Assembly: GCF_002001125.1 (NCBI RefSeq)
Contig: NZ_MUNV01000006.1
Location: 310,001 to 374,000 of the forward strand
Length of the DNA stretch: 64,000 bases
Direction: 5' to 3'
Source of the DNA: Rhodanobacter sp. B04
GTDB lineage: Bacteria > Pseudomonadota > Gammaproteobacteria > Xanthomonadales > Rhodanobacteraceae
Made by a program: the position numbers and the translations under genes. Below, one piece after another: positions 44,690-52,863 of this stretch (position 1 is the stretch's first letter; every line of letters begins with the position of its first letter). The notes under the pieces were generated by a model, which saw only the letters and a program-made list of their open reading frames with translations, was not told the DNA's origin and did no database searches.

Positions 44690-44894
44690 CACGTGTCCCC
44701 CCGTCATGAATGGCAAACCGAACATAGCACGCAACATGGGACTGCGGCGTCAACCGAAAGTTGCCCGGAGCGGGCCGTTTTGCCGGTCAAGCGGCCACCC
44801 CGGAGCGCGCGAACAGCCTTTAAGATGGATCGACTGTCTCTGGCACCTTGCCGGCGTGGCGTCGCCGGTAACGCATCACGAGTACCACTCACAT

Positions 44895-45686
44895 ATGAAA
44901 AGCAAGCAGGAAATCGTCACCAACTGGCTGCCGCGTTACACCGGCACGGCACTGGAAAACTTCGGTGAGCACATCCTCCTGACCAATTTCGGTCACTACG
45001 TGGAGCTGTTCGCGCAATGGCACGGGGTCGAGGTGCGGGGGCGCGACCGGCCCATGCCGAACGCCACCGCCGACGGCATCACCCTGATCAACTTCGGCAT
45101 GGGCAGCCCCAACGCGGCCACCGTGATGGATCTGCTCAGCGCGATCGGGCCCAGGGCCGCGCTATTCCTGGGCAAGTGTGGCGGCCTCAAGAAGAAGAAC
45201 CGCCTCGGTGACCTGGTGCTGCCGATTGCCGCGATCCGCGGCGAGGGCACCAGCAACGACTACCTGCCGCCGGAAGTGCCGGCCCTTCCGGCGTTCCAGC
45301 TGCAGCGCGGCGTGTCCACCATGATCCGCGACCTCGGCCACGACTACTGGACGGGCACGGTCTACACCACCAACCGACGGGTGTGGGAGCACGACGATAC
45401 CTTCAAGGACTACCTGCGGCGTACCCGCTGCATGGCGGTGGACATGGAAACCGCCACCATCTTTGCCGCCGGCTTCGCCAACAAGATCCCCTGCGGCGCG
45501 CTGCTGCTGGTCTCCGACCAGCCGATGATTCCGGAAGGAGTGAAGACCGAGGCCAGCGACCGCAGCGTCACCAGCCAGTACGTCGAGGCGCACATCAAGA
45601 TCGGCATCGAGGCGCTGAAACTGGTACGCCGCAAGGGGCGCAGCGTGAAGCACCTGCGCTTCGAAGAGGATTCAGAGTCGGAGTGA
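44895..45686 (+). CDS. amn: AMP nucleosidase (short form)
   Basis: 263 residues, the short form without the N-terminal regulatory domain of the 484-residue E. coli enzyme. Nucleoside phosphorylase-I fold: NFGHYVELFAQWHG, ITLINFGMGSPNAATVMDLL, LGKCGGLKKKNRLGDLVLPI (base/phosphate site), and the substrate-binding AVDMETATIFAAGF with Glu and Met, followed by LLLVSDQPMIPEGVK. Cleaves AMP to adenine and ribose 5-phosphate. The ATG at 44895 was chosen because the frame upstream is antisense to DegV. Confidence 0.92.
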   Translation: MKSKQEIVTNWLPRYTGTALENFGEHILLTNFGHYVELFAQWHGVEVRGRDRPMPNATADGITLINFGMGSPNAATVMDLLSAIGPRAALFLGKCGGLKKKNRLGDLVLPIAAIRGEGTSNDYLPPEVPALPAFQLQRGVSTMIRDLGHDYWTGTVYTTNRRVWEHDDTFKDYLRRTRCMAVDMETATIFAAGFANKIPCGALLLVSDQPMIPEGVKTEASDRSVTSQYVEAHIKIGIEALKLVRRKGRSVKHLRFEEDSESE

Positions 45687-45737
45687 TCCGGTGCGGAGTT
45701 GCTGAAATGGGGGGCGGGTCACGGCATTCTTAGCTTT

Positions 45738-45769
45738 TGATGCTGAGTGCGTTGATCCACTCGGCATCA
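45738..45769. terminator. 12-bp hairpin downstream of amn
   Basis: TGATGCTGAGTG (45738-45749) pairs with CACTCGGCATCA (45758-45769) with a single G-T wobble and an 8-base loop. It begins 52 bases past the amn stop; no T-run follows. Probable transcript end for amn. Confidence 0.45.
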
Positions 45770-45867
45770 TCATGGGCGGTACCAGTGACTCGCTCATTTG
45801 ATGGAAATTGGCTGGAAAAACTGCTGAAGGCGGGTAATTTGGGTTTTGCACTACGTCATCGAATGTC

Positions 45868-46010
45868 GCAAGTTATTGCTTTGGCGGCAAAAATGTGGGC
45901 GAGTTCCATCCGAGCAATAACCATAAAGTATTGTTTTTGTTCGATTTAGATTCAACTAACATACTGCGGCAGGGGTTGGATGGATTGCTCCTGATCGTGC
46001 AAGTTATTGC
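45868..46010. repeat. Direct repeat GCAAGTTATTGC (two copies plus one inverted core)
   Basis: The 12-mer GCAAGTTATTGC occurs at 45868-45879 and 45999-46010, 131 bases apart. Its core GTTATTGC appears inverted as GCAATAAC at 45914-45921. Each 12-mer has GCAA/TTGC arms around GTTA, like a short regulator half-site. Upstream of the TonB-dependent receptor. Confidence 0.6.
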
Positions 46011-46316
46011 GGGTACAAATTTTGTTGGCAAAACGTAAAGCAGACGTGATAAAAAGTCGTTCCATATGAACCTAGGTGCCCGCTTGGGCGGTTATTTGGA
46101 AAAGCTAGCGTCATGCTAAGGGCGTCTCAGGCACATGGTTGAGGCGCAATTTGCCTGTCGATGACGGTATGTGGCGTTCGTTATTTGCTCACTAGCTAGG
46201 CAAAACTGGGAGTTCGTGAGTCTGCAGTTCGTCGGCTTGGGAGATCTGGCCAGGTTGCAGTTTTTTGGGGCAGAGCGTGTCTGGCCCATGGTAATAATTA
46301 ATCGGAGGGTGTCTTC

Positions 46317-49280
46317 ATGAAACTTGGGGTCAAGAAACTTTCTTCGGCAGTCCGTCTGGCGCTTTCGCTGGGTGCTGTCATCGCGGTTGGCGCATCGGGC
46401 ACGGTATTTGCCCAGGATACAAGCGGCCAGCAGTCCACGTCGGACCAGTCCACTCAGAACCAGCCGAGTCAGCAGAAGGCTTCCACGCTGCAGACCGTCG
46501 TAGTCACCGGCTCGAACATCCGTCGTGTCGACCTGGAAACCTCCAATCCGGTGGTTACCATCAACGCCGACCAAATCAAGGCGACCGGCAAGCTAACCCT
46601 TGGTGACATCGTGCAGGAACTGCCGGCAGTGACCGGTGGCAACGTCAACCCGCAGGTCAACAATGGCGGCGGCACCGGCGGCTCGTCGATCGGTCTGCGC
46701 GGCTTGGGTAGCCAGCGCACGTTGGTCCTGATCGATGGCAAGCGCATCATCAACGAGGATCCGAACTCGATCCCGGCCGACATGATCGAGCGCATCGAGG
46801 TGCTGACCGACGGCGCTTCCTCCGTGTACGGCTCCGACGCCGTCGCCGGCGTAGTCAACTTCATCATGAAGAAGGACTACCAGGGCGCGCAGATTTCGCT
46901 GAACTACGGCGAGTCTGACCATAATGATGGCGCCACCACCGGCTACAGCTTCGTGTTCGGTCAGACGACCGACAAGGGCAGCCTGATGGGCGGCGTCGAC
47001 TACAACAAGACCGACGGCGTGGAAGCCGCGAACCGCAAGTTCTCCAGGAACTCGGTGTCGATCACCGGCAGCGCTGCGACGCCGCCGTACAGCTATGTCG
47101 GCGGCTCCAGCTTCCCGGCGCACGGCAACATCCAGCTGCCTCCCGGCCTGGCAGCCCAGTACGGTTGCTCGCGAGTGGCGGCCAATGCCGGTGCAAGCGG
47201 CCAGAACGTCAATACCGACTACCACTGCTTCACCAACAGCGACAAGTACAACTACGCGACCGTCAACCTGATCCAGACGCCGCAGGAGCGTACGAGCCTG
47301 TGGATCAAGGGCACCTACAACATCGGTGACCATGTCCAGGCCTACCTGGATGCGTACCATAACAAGACCAGTGCGAGCTTCCAGCTTGCGCCGGCGCTGC
47401 TGGGCACGCTCTATGGCGCAGTGATCTCGAAGGATTCTTACTACAACCCGTTCGGCGTTGACTTTGCTCCGGTGACTGCCGCTGACCCGACAGCGGAAGA
47501 TTTCCGCGCGCGCCTGGTTTCGGCTGGCAATCGCAGTGCTGACTCCGCGATCACCAACGACCAGATCCAGACCGGTTTCAAGGGTGACTTCAACCTGTTC
47601 GACCAGAGCTGGAACTGGGATCTCGGTCTGGACTACGGTCACACCTCGCAGGTGCTGATCACCAAGGGTCTGCCGAACGTCAACACGATCAATGCAGATC
47701 TGGGCCCGTCCTTCCTCAACCCGACCACTGGCGTCGTGACCTGCGGCACCGCCGCGGCCCCGATCACCAGCGGTTGCACGCCGTTCAACCCGTTCAACCT
47801 GTTCGATCCGAACTCGGTGAAGGCCCTGCAGGCTGCTGCCGTGCCGGCGATCAGCTCGAACTTCGCGATCGAGAAGATCTACTCGTTGGACTTCAACGGC
47901 GGTCTGTTCGACCTGCCGGCAGGTACGGTCCAGTTGGCAGGCGGCGCTTCCTATCGCACCGAGTATGTCAACTCCCAGATCGATCCCTTGCTGACGATCG
48001 ACCCGACCACCGGCAACTGCACACTGGGCAGCCAGTGCAGCTCGCCGCTGAGCGGTGGCTACAACGTGAAGGAAGGCTACGCGGAACTGTTCATCCCGAT
48101 CCTGAAGGACATCCCGGGCATCGAGGCGCTGAATGCCACCGTCGGCAGCCGTTACTCCAAGTACAGCACCTTTGGCAGCACGAACAACTTCAAGTTCGCG
48201 CTGGAATACCGTCCGATTTCCGACCTGCTGCTGCGCGGTACCGTGTCGGACGTGTTCCGTGCACCGACCGTGAGCAACGTGTACGGTTCGCCGATCAGTG
48301 ATGCACCGCGTCTCGGCAGCGATCCCTGCGATGGCATCACGGTGGCTAATCCGGCCTGCGTCAACGTGCCGCTCAATGGTACGTTCGTGAACACGGACGT
48401 GGCTCTGGGTCAGCAGATCAAGGCCGTGTCCTCGGGTTCGCAGTACGCTGGTTTCCCGCTTGGACCGGAGACGGGCAAGTCGTTCGACTTCGGTGCGGTT
48501 TACTCGCCGAGCTACGTGCCGGGCCTGTCGTTGAGCGTCGATGTGTGGCGCCTGTATCTGCTGAACACGATCAGCAATATCGGTGCGCAGACCGTTCTCA
48601 ACCTTTGCTACAACGGTGTGTCGGCTTACTGCCCGCTGATTTCGCGTGATCCCACTGGCCAGATCATCCAGATCGTGGAACCGACCGGTAACCTGGGCCG
48701 TACCGATACCAGCGGTGTGGATTTCTCGGGACGCTACAAGCTGCCGCAGTTCTCGTTCGGCAACTTCACCCTGGGTGTGGACGCGACGTACCTGAAGCGT
48801 TATGACCAGGAAACGGCACCGGGCCAGCCGGGCAACGCGATCTATCACGATGCCGGTCATTTCGAGTACTACGGTTCGGCTGAGGCTGCGTCCTGCCCGA
48901 GCGGTGGCGGCGTCTGCCTGTTCCCGCGCTGGCGCGCACAGGGTTTCCTGAACTGGAACCTGGGTAACTGGGATGCTTCGTGGCGCATGCGCATGGTCGG
49001 TGGATTCTCCATGGGTACGGCGGCACCGGGCGAAACCACCAGCCCGATCCCGAGCCTTCCCGGCGCCGTGTTCAAGTATGGTGCGACGATCTACAACGAC
49101 GTGTCGATCGGCTACAACATCGAGCCGTACAACACCCGCGTGGACTTCGGTGTGAACAACCTGGCCGACAAGCAGCCGCCGTTCCTGTATGCCAACAACA
49201 CGCTCAATGCCAACACGGATCCGAGCGACTTCGACCTGCAGGGCCGCTACTTCTGGGCTCGCGTGACGGTGAAGTTCTGA
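46317..49280 (+). CDS. TonB-dependent outer-membrane receptor
   Basis: 987 residues, ATG at 46317 with a strong GGAGGG site. Signal peptide about 1-32 (SLGAVIAVGASGTVFA), then a Gln/Ser/Thr-rich linker (about 33-57), a TonB-box-like stretch TVVVTGSNIRR (60-70), and the plug domain (about 75-190) with SIGLRGLGSQRTLVLIDGKR and VLTDGASSVYGSDAVAGVVN. The rest is the beta-barrel, ending in RYFWARVTVKF with the terminal Phe required for outer-membrane assembly. No N-terminal signalling (FecA-like) or Oar-type carboxypeptidase-like domain. Substrate unknown; in Xanthomonadales receptors of this type are common and are often neighbours of TPR-sulfotransferases, as here. A strong terminator follows. 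Confidence 0.95.
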   Translation: MKLGVKKLSSAVRLALSLGAVIAVGASGTVFAQDTSGQQSTSDQSTQNQPSQQKASTLQTVVVTGSNIRRVDLETSNPVVTINADQIKATGKLTLGDIVQELPAVTGGNVNPQVNNGGGTGGSSIGLRGLGSQRTLVLIDGKRIINEDPNSIPADMIERIEVLTDGASSVYGSDAVAGVVNFIMKKDYQGAQISLNYGESDHNDGATTGYSFVFGQTTDKGSLMGGVDYNKTDGVEAANRKFSRNSVSITGSAATPPYSYVGGSSFPAHGNIQLPPGLAAQYGCSRVAANAGASGQNVNTDYHCFTNSDKYNYATVNLIQTPQERTSLWIKGTYNIGDHVQAYLDAYHNKTSASFQLAPALLGTLYGAVISKDSYYNPFGVDFAPVTAADPTAEDFRARLVSAGNRSADSAITNDQIQTGFKGDFNLFDQSWNWDLGLDYGHTSQVLITKGLPNVNTINADLGPSFLNPTTGVVTCGTAAAPITSGCTPFNPFNLFDPNSVKALQAAAVPAISSNFAIEKIYSLDFNGGLFDLPAGTVQLAGGASYRTEYVNSQIDPLLTIDPTTGNCTLGSQCSSPLSGGYNVKEGYAELFIPILKDIPGIEALNATVGSRYSKYSTFGSTNNFKFALEYRPISDLLLRGTVSDVFRAPTVSNVYGSPISDAPRLGSDPCDGITVANPACVNVPLNGTFVNTDVALGQQIKAVSSGSQYAGFPLGPETGKSFDFGAVYSPSYVPGLSLSVDVWRLYLLNTISNIGAQTVLNLCYNGVSAYCPLISRDPTGQIIQIVEPTGNLGRTDTSGVDFSGRYKLPQFSFGNFTLGVDATYLKRYDQETAPGQPGNAIYHDAGHFEYYGSAEAASCPSGGGVCLFPRWRAQGFLNWNLGNWDASWRMRMVGGFSMGTAAPGETTSPIPSLPGAVFKYGATIYNDVSIGYNIEPYNTRVDFGVNNLADKQPPFLYANNTLNANTDPSDFDLQGRYFWARVTVKF

Positions 49281-49313
49281 TCGTTCAAGCCAGTCTGACT
49301 GGTTAGTACGGAT

Positions 49314-49348
49314 GAGCCGCGCGGGTTACCCCGCGCGGCTCTTTTTTT
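49314..49348 (+). terminator. Intrinsic terminator of the TonB-dependent receptor gene
   Basis: GAGCCGCGCGGG (49314-49325) and CCCGCGCGGCTC (49330-49341) form a perfect 12-bp stem with a 4-base loop, followed by seven T (49342-49348). This is the clearest Rho-independent terminator in the window. Its T-run ends one base before the ATG of the next gene. Confidence 0.95.
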
Positions 49349-49349
49349 G

Positions 49350-51182
49350 ATGACGACTACTTTGAATCACATTCCGAATATCCTTGCAGCGCTGCAGGCC
49401 GGCCGACTGGCCGACGCCGAGCAGCTTTGCCATATGGCGCTGCTGGAGTCGCCGCATGATGCTGATGTGCTGCTCCTGCTGGCGATTTCGCTGCATCACC
49501 AGCAGCGGCTGGATGAAGCGATCGCCATTCATTCCCGCTTGACCGGCCTGCTACCCGAGAGTGGCCTGCATTGGGGCAATTACGCGACGGCATTGCGCGA
49601 AGCGGCCCAGTTGGCTGAGGCAGAGCAGGCTTGTTCCATTGCACTGCGGCTGGCGCCGGACAATGCCGAGCAGTGGATCAACCGCGGGCTGCTGCAACTG
49701 CAGCAGCAGAACTACAGTACCGCGCGCGACAGCTTGCTGAGGGCCGTCCAGCTCGACCCGACGTCTCCCGCGGCATGCATCTATGCTGCGCGCGCCTGTA
49801 CGATCTGCCGCGATTATCGTGCGGATGGGCTGATCCGGCCTTGGCGCACATGGTTGCCGCTGGACGATGCCCTGCAGCTTGAGCTGGCCGATCTGCACCT
49901 GGTGCTCGGCGAGGCCAATACCGCGCTGCTGTTGCTGGAGGATCTGCATGCCCGTACGCCTGCGCAGCTATCTGTAAGGCTCTTGCTCGCGGCGGTGTAC
50001 GAACGGGTCAATCGCCTCGATGCGGCGCAGTTGCTGTTGGACGAGATGGCCCAGGATATCTCCGTGCTCACTGACGCGAATCGGCAGGAAATTTCGCACC
50101 AGTACAGCATGCTGGCCTTGCGCCGCGGCAAGCTTGAGCTTGCCCGCGAGATGCTGGAACAGGTGGGCCCACGCAACGACAAAGACTACGCGCATTACTT
50201 CACGCTGGCCGAGATATGCGACAAGCTTGGCGAGCATCCTGCAGCGTTGCAGGCGTTGGAGACGGCGCATGCGCGTCAGGTCGCCGAGCTGAAGATCGCC
50301 GTGCCATACCGGTTTGAACCGGGGGCGCCGATCTTGCCGGCTGCCGTGCAGCGGGTATCCAAGCAGGAATACCGCGACTGGCCTTTGCTACGAACCCCTG
50401 ATGCGGCAAGCTCACCGATCTTCATCGTCGGCTTTCCGCGTTCAGGGACCACCTTGCTCGAGCAGATGCTGGATGCCCATCCGGCGTTGCAGTCGATGGA
50501 CGAGCGGCCATTTTTCAATATCCTGGCCGACCAACTGGATGACTACGGACTATCGGTTCCGGCCGATCTGCACAAGCTCGACCAATATGCATGTGACGAA
50601 CTGCGCAAGGGTTATCTGGATCTGGTTTGCTCGAAGATATCCCGCCGCTGGGATACGCAGTTGGTCGACAAGAACCCATTGAACATGCTGTGGCTGCCGA
50701 TGATCCACCGGCTGTTTCCCGGGGCGAAGTTCATTCTTGCGTTGCGGCATCCCTGCGATGTGCTGGTCAGCAACTATATGCAGAACTTCCATGCCAGCGT
50801 GCTGGCATCGGCCTGTTCCTCGTTCGAGCGGTTGGCGACAGCCTACGTGACGGCGATGGAGAGCTGGCTGCATCACGTGCAGGTATTTCAGCCGAGCCTG
50901 CTGATCTCGCGTTATGAGGACCTGGTGGCCGACCCCGAGGCGCAGACCAGGCGGATCGCCGAATTCATCGGCGTGGCCGATGCGACGCCGATGCTGCATT
51001 TCGATCGGCATGCGCGCGACAAGGGTTTCATCGCCACACCCAGCTATACGCAGGTGATCCAGCCGGTCAACCGCAAGGGACTCAACCGCTGGTTGCGCTA
51101 TCGCGATGCGCTGGCGCCGGCGTTGCCGATCTTGCAGCCGATGCTCGATCACTGGGGTTATTCCGTCGACTCGGATGGCTGA
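49350..51182 (+). CDS. TPR-sulfotransferase 1
   Basis: 610 residues. The N-terminal half (about 1-320) is a series of TPR-like helical pairs (for example AGRLADAEQLCHMALLESPH, QRLDEAIAIHSRLTGLLPES). The C-terminal half is a sulfotransferase: the 5'-phosphosulfate loop GFPRSGTTLLEQML (about 361-374) and the 3'-phosphate motif with an Arg in FILALRHPCDVLVSNYM. This architecture predicts transfer of sulfate from PAPS to an acceptor presented by the TPR region. The TonB-dependent receptor lies upstream. No signal peptide; cytoplasmic. The start has no ribosome site because the receptor's terminator abuts it; an internal start is possible but no better one was found. Confidence 0.88.
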   Translation: MTTTLNHIPNILAALQAGRLADAEQLCHMALLESPHDADVLLLLAISLHHQQRLDEAIAIHSRLTGLLPESGLHWGNYATALREAAQLAEAEQACSIALRLAPDNAEQWINRGLLQLQQQNYSTARDSLLRAVQLDPTSPAACIYAARACTICRDYRADGLIRPWRTWLPLDDALQLELADLHLVLGEANTALLLLEDLHARTPAQLSVRLLLAAVYERVNRLDAAQLLLDEMAQDISVLTDANRQEISHQYSMLALRRGKLELAREMLEQVGPRNDKDYAHYFTLAEICDKLGEHPAALQALETAHARQVAELKIAVPYRFEPGAPILPAAVQRVSKQEYRDWPLLRTPDAASSPIFIVGFPRSGTTLLEQMLDAHPALQSMDERPFFNILADQLDDYGLSVPADLHKLDQYACDELRKGYLDLVCSKISRRWDTQLVDKNPLNMLWLPMIHRLFPGAKFILALRHPCDVLVSNYMQNFHASVLASACSSFERLATAYVTAMESWLHHVQVFQPSLLISRYEDLVADPEAQTRRIAEFIGVADATPMLHFDRHARDKGFIATPSYTQVIQPVNRKGLNRWLRYRDALAPALPILQPMLDHWGYSVDSDG

Positions 51183-51194
51183 GCCGGCGGCAGG

Positions 51195-52829
51195 CTAGTC
51201 TTCCGGAAGCTGGAGCAGCTCGGGTACGTACGGTACGTAGTGCCGCCAGCGTTGTACCGAACGGGTGTGGACCGGCTGGCGTGCCTGCCACAGGCTGGCG
51301 GTGCTGATCGGGCGTTCACTCCCTTGGGTGCCGAACAAGCTGTGGGCGGGAAGTTGCAGCCACTCCGACAGGTTGGTCAGGCAGCCCTCGGGATCGCTGG
51401 CGAGCTGCTCGTAGCGCACGCTCAGGACGGATGCCGGGAAGCGCTCCGTCCAGTGCTTCATCAGCCGGCGCGAACCGCGGATGACCGTGCCGATATCCGT
51501 GAAGTCATAGGAGAAATCCTGCGTACCAGTCTGGAAGGATTTCATCCACAGTGACAGCGCATTGTCGCGCGCGTTGCGCTGGCAATGGATGATCCGCGCG
51601 TTTGGAAACATCGCGAGGATCAAGTCGACGTGCATGAAATTGTGCGGTTGCTTGTCGATGAACCAGCGCGCCGCGGAATCGTCCTGACGCACTTGCGCGG
51701 CATACGTCGACGCGGCCCGCTCGAGGCGTCCACGGTAGTCGCCGTGGGCATCGAGGACTTGTCCCGCCAGGGTGGGCAGCCACGCTACTTCACCTCGATG
51801 GCAGACCTGTGGATTACGGCCCAGCAGCTCGGCCAGCAGGGTGGTGCCGGAACGCGGAGCGCCGACGATGAAGATAGGGGTCCAGTCCGTCGGGGCGTCG
51901 AGCTGCCCGGGAGGCAATCGGCGACCGAGCCGTGCCTCGATGCTTCGCCTCCACAGCTTTCCCGACCAACTGATGTTCGCGTGCACAAGCGCATTGGCCT
52001 CGCGCAGATAACCGGATGCCTGTGCGAAGTCGCCGATGTCATCGTGAGCCTTGCCCAGGGCGAAAAGCAGCGAGGAACGTGCCTGCCAAGCCAGCGGTGC
52101 ATGCTGCAGATAGTCGTGGAACCGTGCGAAATCCGGGTGGCTGATATCGTGGTAGCGCTGCAGGTCGGCAAGACCAAGCGGCATGTGCCAGTCGAGCGCT
52201 TGCGCGCTGCTGGCGAGCACGAACTCATGCCTGGTCCGGGCCAGTTCGAACTGACCGAGCTGGGCCAGCAGCATGCCGGCATAGGCATGCAGGCGCGGAT
52301 CGGTACTGCCGGCAGCAATTTCGTGCTCGCAGAGCGCAGCGGCATCCTCCTTGCGCCCACAATCATCGAGCAGCTCGACTGCCCGTATCACCAGTTCGGG
52401 GTCATGCCGCGGGTGTCGGAACAGCGCGCGCACCACGGTTGCTGCGGCATGCATGCGCCCCTGTTCCTTGAGAATGCGTGCCAGCAGGAGAGTTGCGGCG
52501 GCGTGATCCGGAGCCATCGCAAGTACATCGCGCAGCAGTGACTCTGCTTGCACGGAATCGCCGTTCTGCAGCAGAGCGCCAGCCAACGCCAGCCGCAGTT
52601 CGGCAGATCCGGGGTGTTCGGCCAGAGCGCCGCCCAGCACGACAGCGCTTGCGGCCGGATCCTTGCGCAGCATCAGTGCCTGGGCACATTCCAGCCAGAT
52701 CGGCTCGGCCTGCCCAGCCAGTCCGTCGAGCAGGCTGCGATGCGAGCGGTCACCGCGCAGTCGTTGTGCATCATGGGCGGCCAGCGCGCGGTCGCCCGGG
52801 AGCCGCTGGTCATCCGGCCGGTGTGTCAT
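51195..52829 (-). CDS. TPR-sulfotransferase 2
   Basis: 544 residues from the ATG at 52829. TPR-like helical repeats fill about residues 40-290 (VVLGGALAEHPGSAELRLAL, LLRDVLAMAPDHAAATLLLA). The sulfotransferase domain begins at IFIVGAPRSGTTLLAELL (319-336), with the 3'-phosphate region RIIHCQRNARDNALSLWM. It converges on TPR-sulfotransferase 1 with only 12 bases between stops, and lies 34 bases downstream of TPR-sulfotransferase 3. Acceptor unknown. Confidence 0.88.
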   Translation of the reverse strand: MTHRPDDQRLPGDRALAAHDAQRLRGDRSHRSLLDGLAGQAEPIWLECAQALMLRKDPAASAVVLGGALAEHPGSAELRLALAGALLQNGDSVQAESLLRDVLAMAPDHAAATLLLARILKEQGRMHAAATVVRALFRHPRHDPELVIRAVELLDDCGRKEDAAALCEHEIAAGSTDPRLHAYAGMLLAQLGQFELARTRHEFVLASSAQALDWHMPLGLADLQRYHDISHPDFARFHDYLQHAPLAWQARSSLLFALGKAHDDIGDFAQASGYLREANALVHANISWSGKLWRRSIEARLGRRLPPGQLDAPTDWTPIFIVGAPRSGTTLLAELLGRNPQVCHRGEVAWLPTLAGQVLDAHGDYRGRLERAASTYAAQVRQDDSAARWFIDKQPHNFMHVDLILAMFPNARIIHCQRNARDNALSLWMKSFQTGTQDFSYDFTDIGTVIRGSRRLMKHWTERFPASVLSVRYEQLASDPEGCLTNLSEWLQLPAHSLFGTQGSERPISTASLWQARQPVHTRSVQRWRHYVPYVPELLQLPED

Positions 52830-52863
52830 GAGTGCTCGACGCCCGCGACTACAGGCATGCTGG

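Larger units (their letters stand above)
45687..46316. other. 630-base relatively AT-rich intergenic region before the TonB-dependent receptor
   Basis: The longest gap in the window and visibly richer in A and T than its surroundings, mainly from 45780 to 46120. It holds a 12-bp hairpin (45738-45769), and three copies of GTTATTGC in both orientations (45872-45879, 45914-45921 reversed, 46003-46010). A 70-codon frame at 45737-45949 overlaps the hairpin and has no ribosome site; I do not call it a gene. The receptor's ribosome site (GGAGGG at 46303) is strong; no clear sigma-70 promoter was found near it. Confidence 0.7.

Noticed and set aside
45737..45949. 70-codon plus-strand frame after amn
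   Set aside because: No ribosome site, overlaps a stable hairpin, and no conserved motif; more likely non-coding.
46593..48860. Minus-strand frame (755 codons) opposite the TonB-dependent receptor
   Set aside because: Shadow of the receptor's GC-rich third positions; no signal, no ribosome site, no domain.
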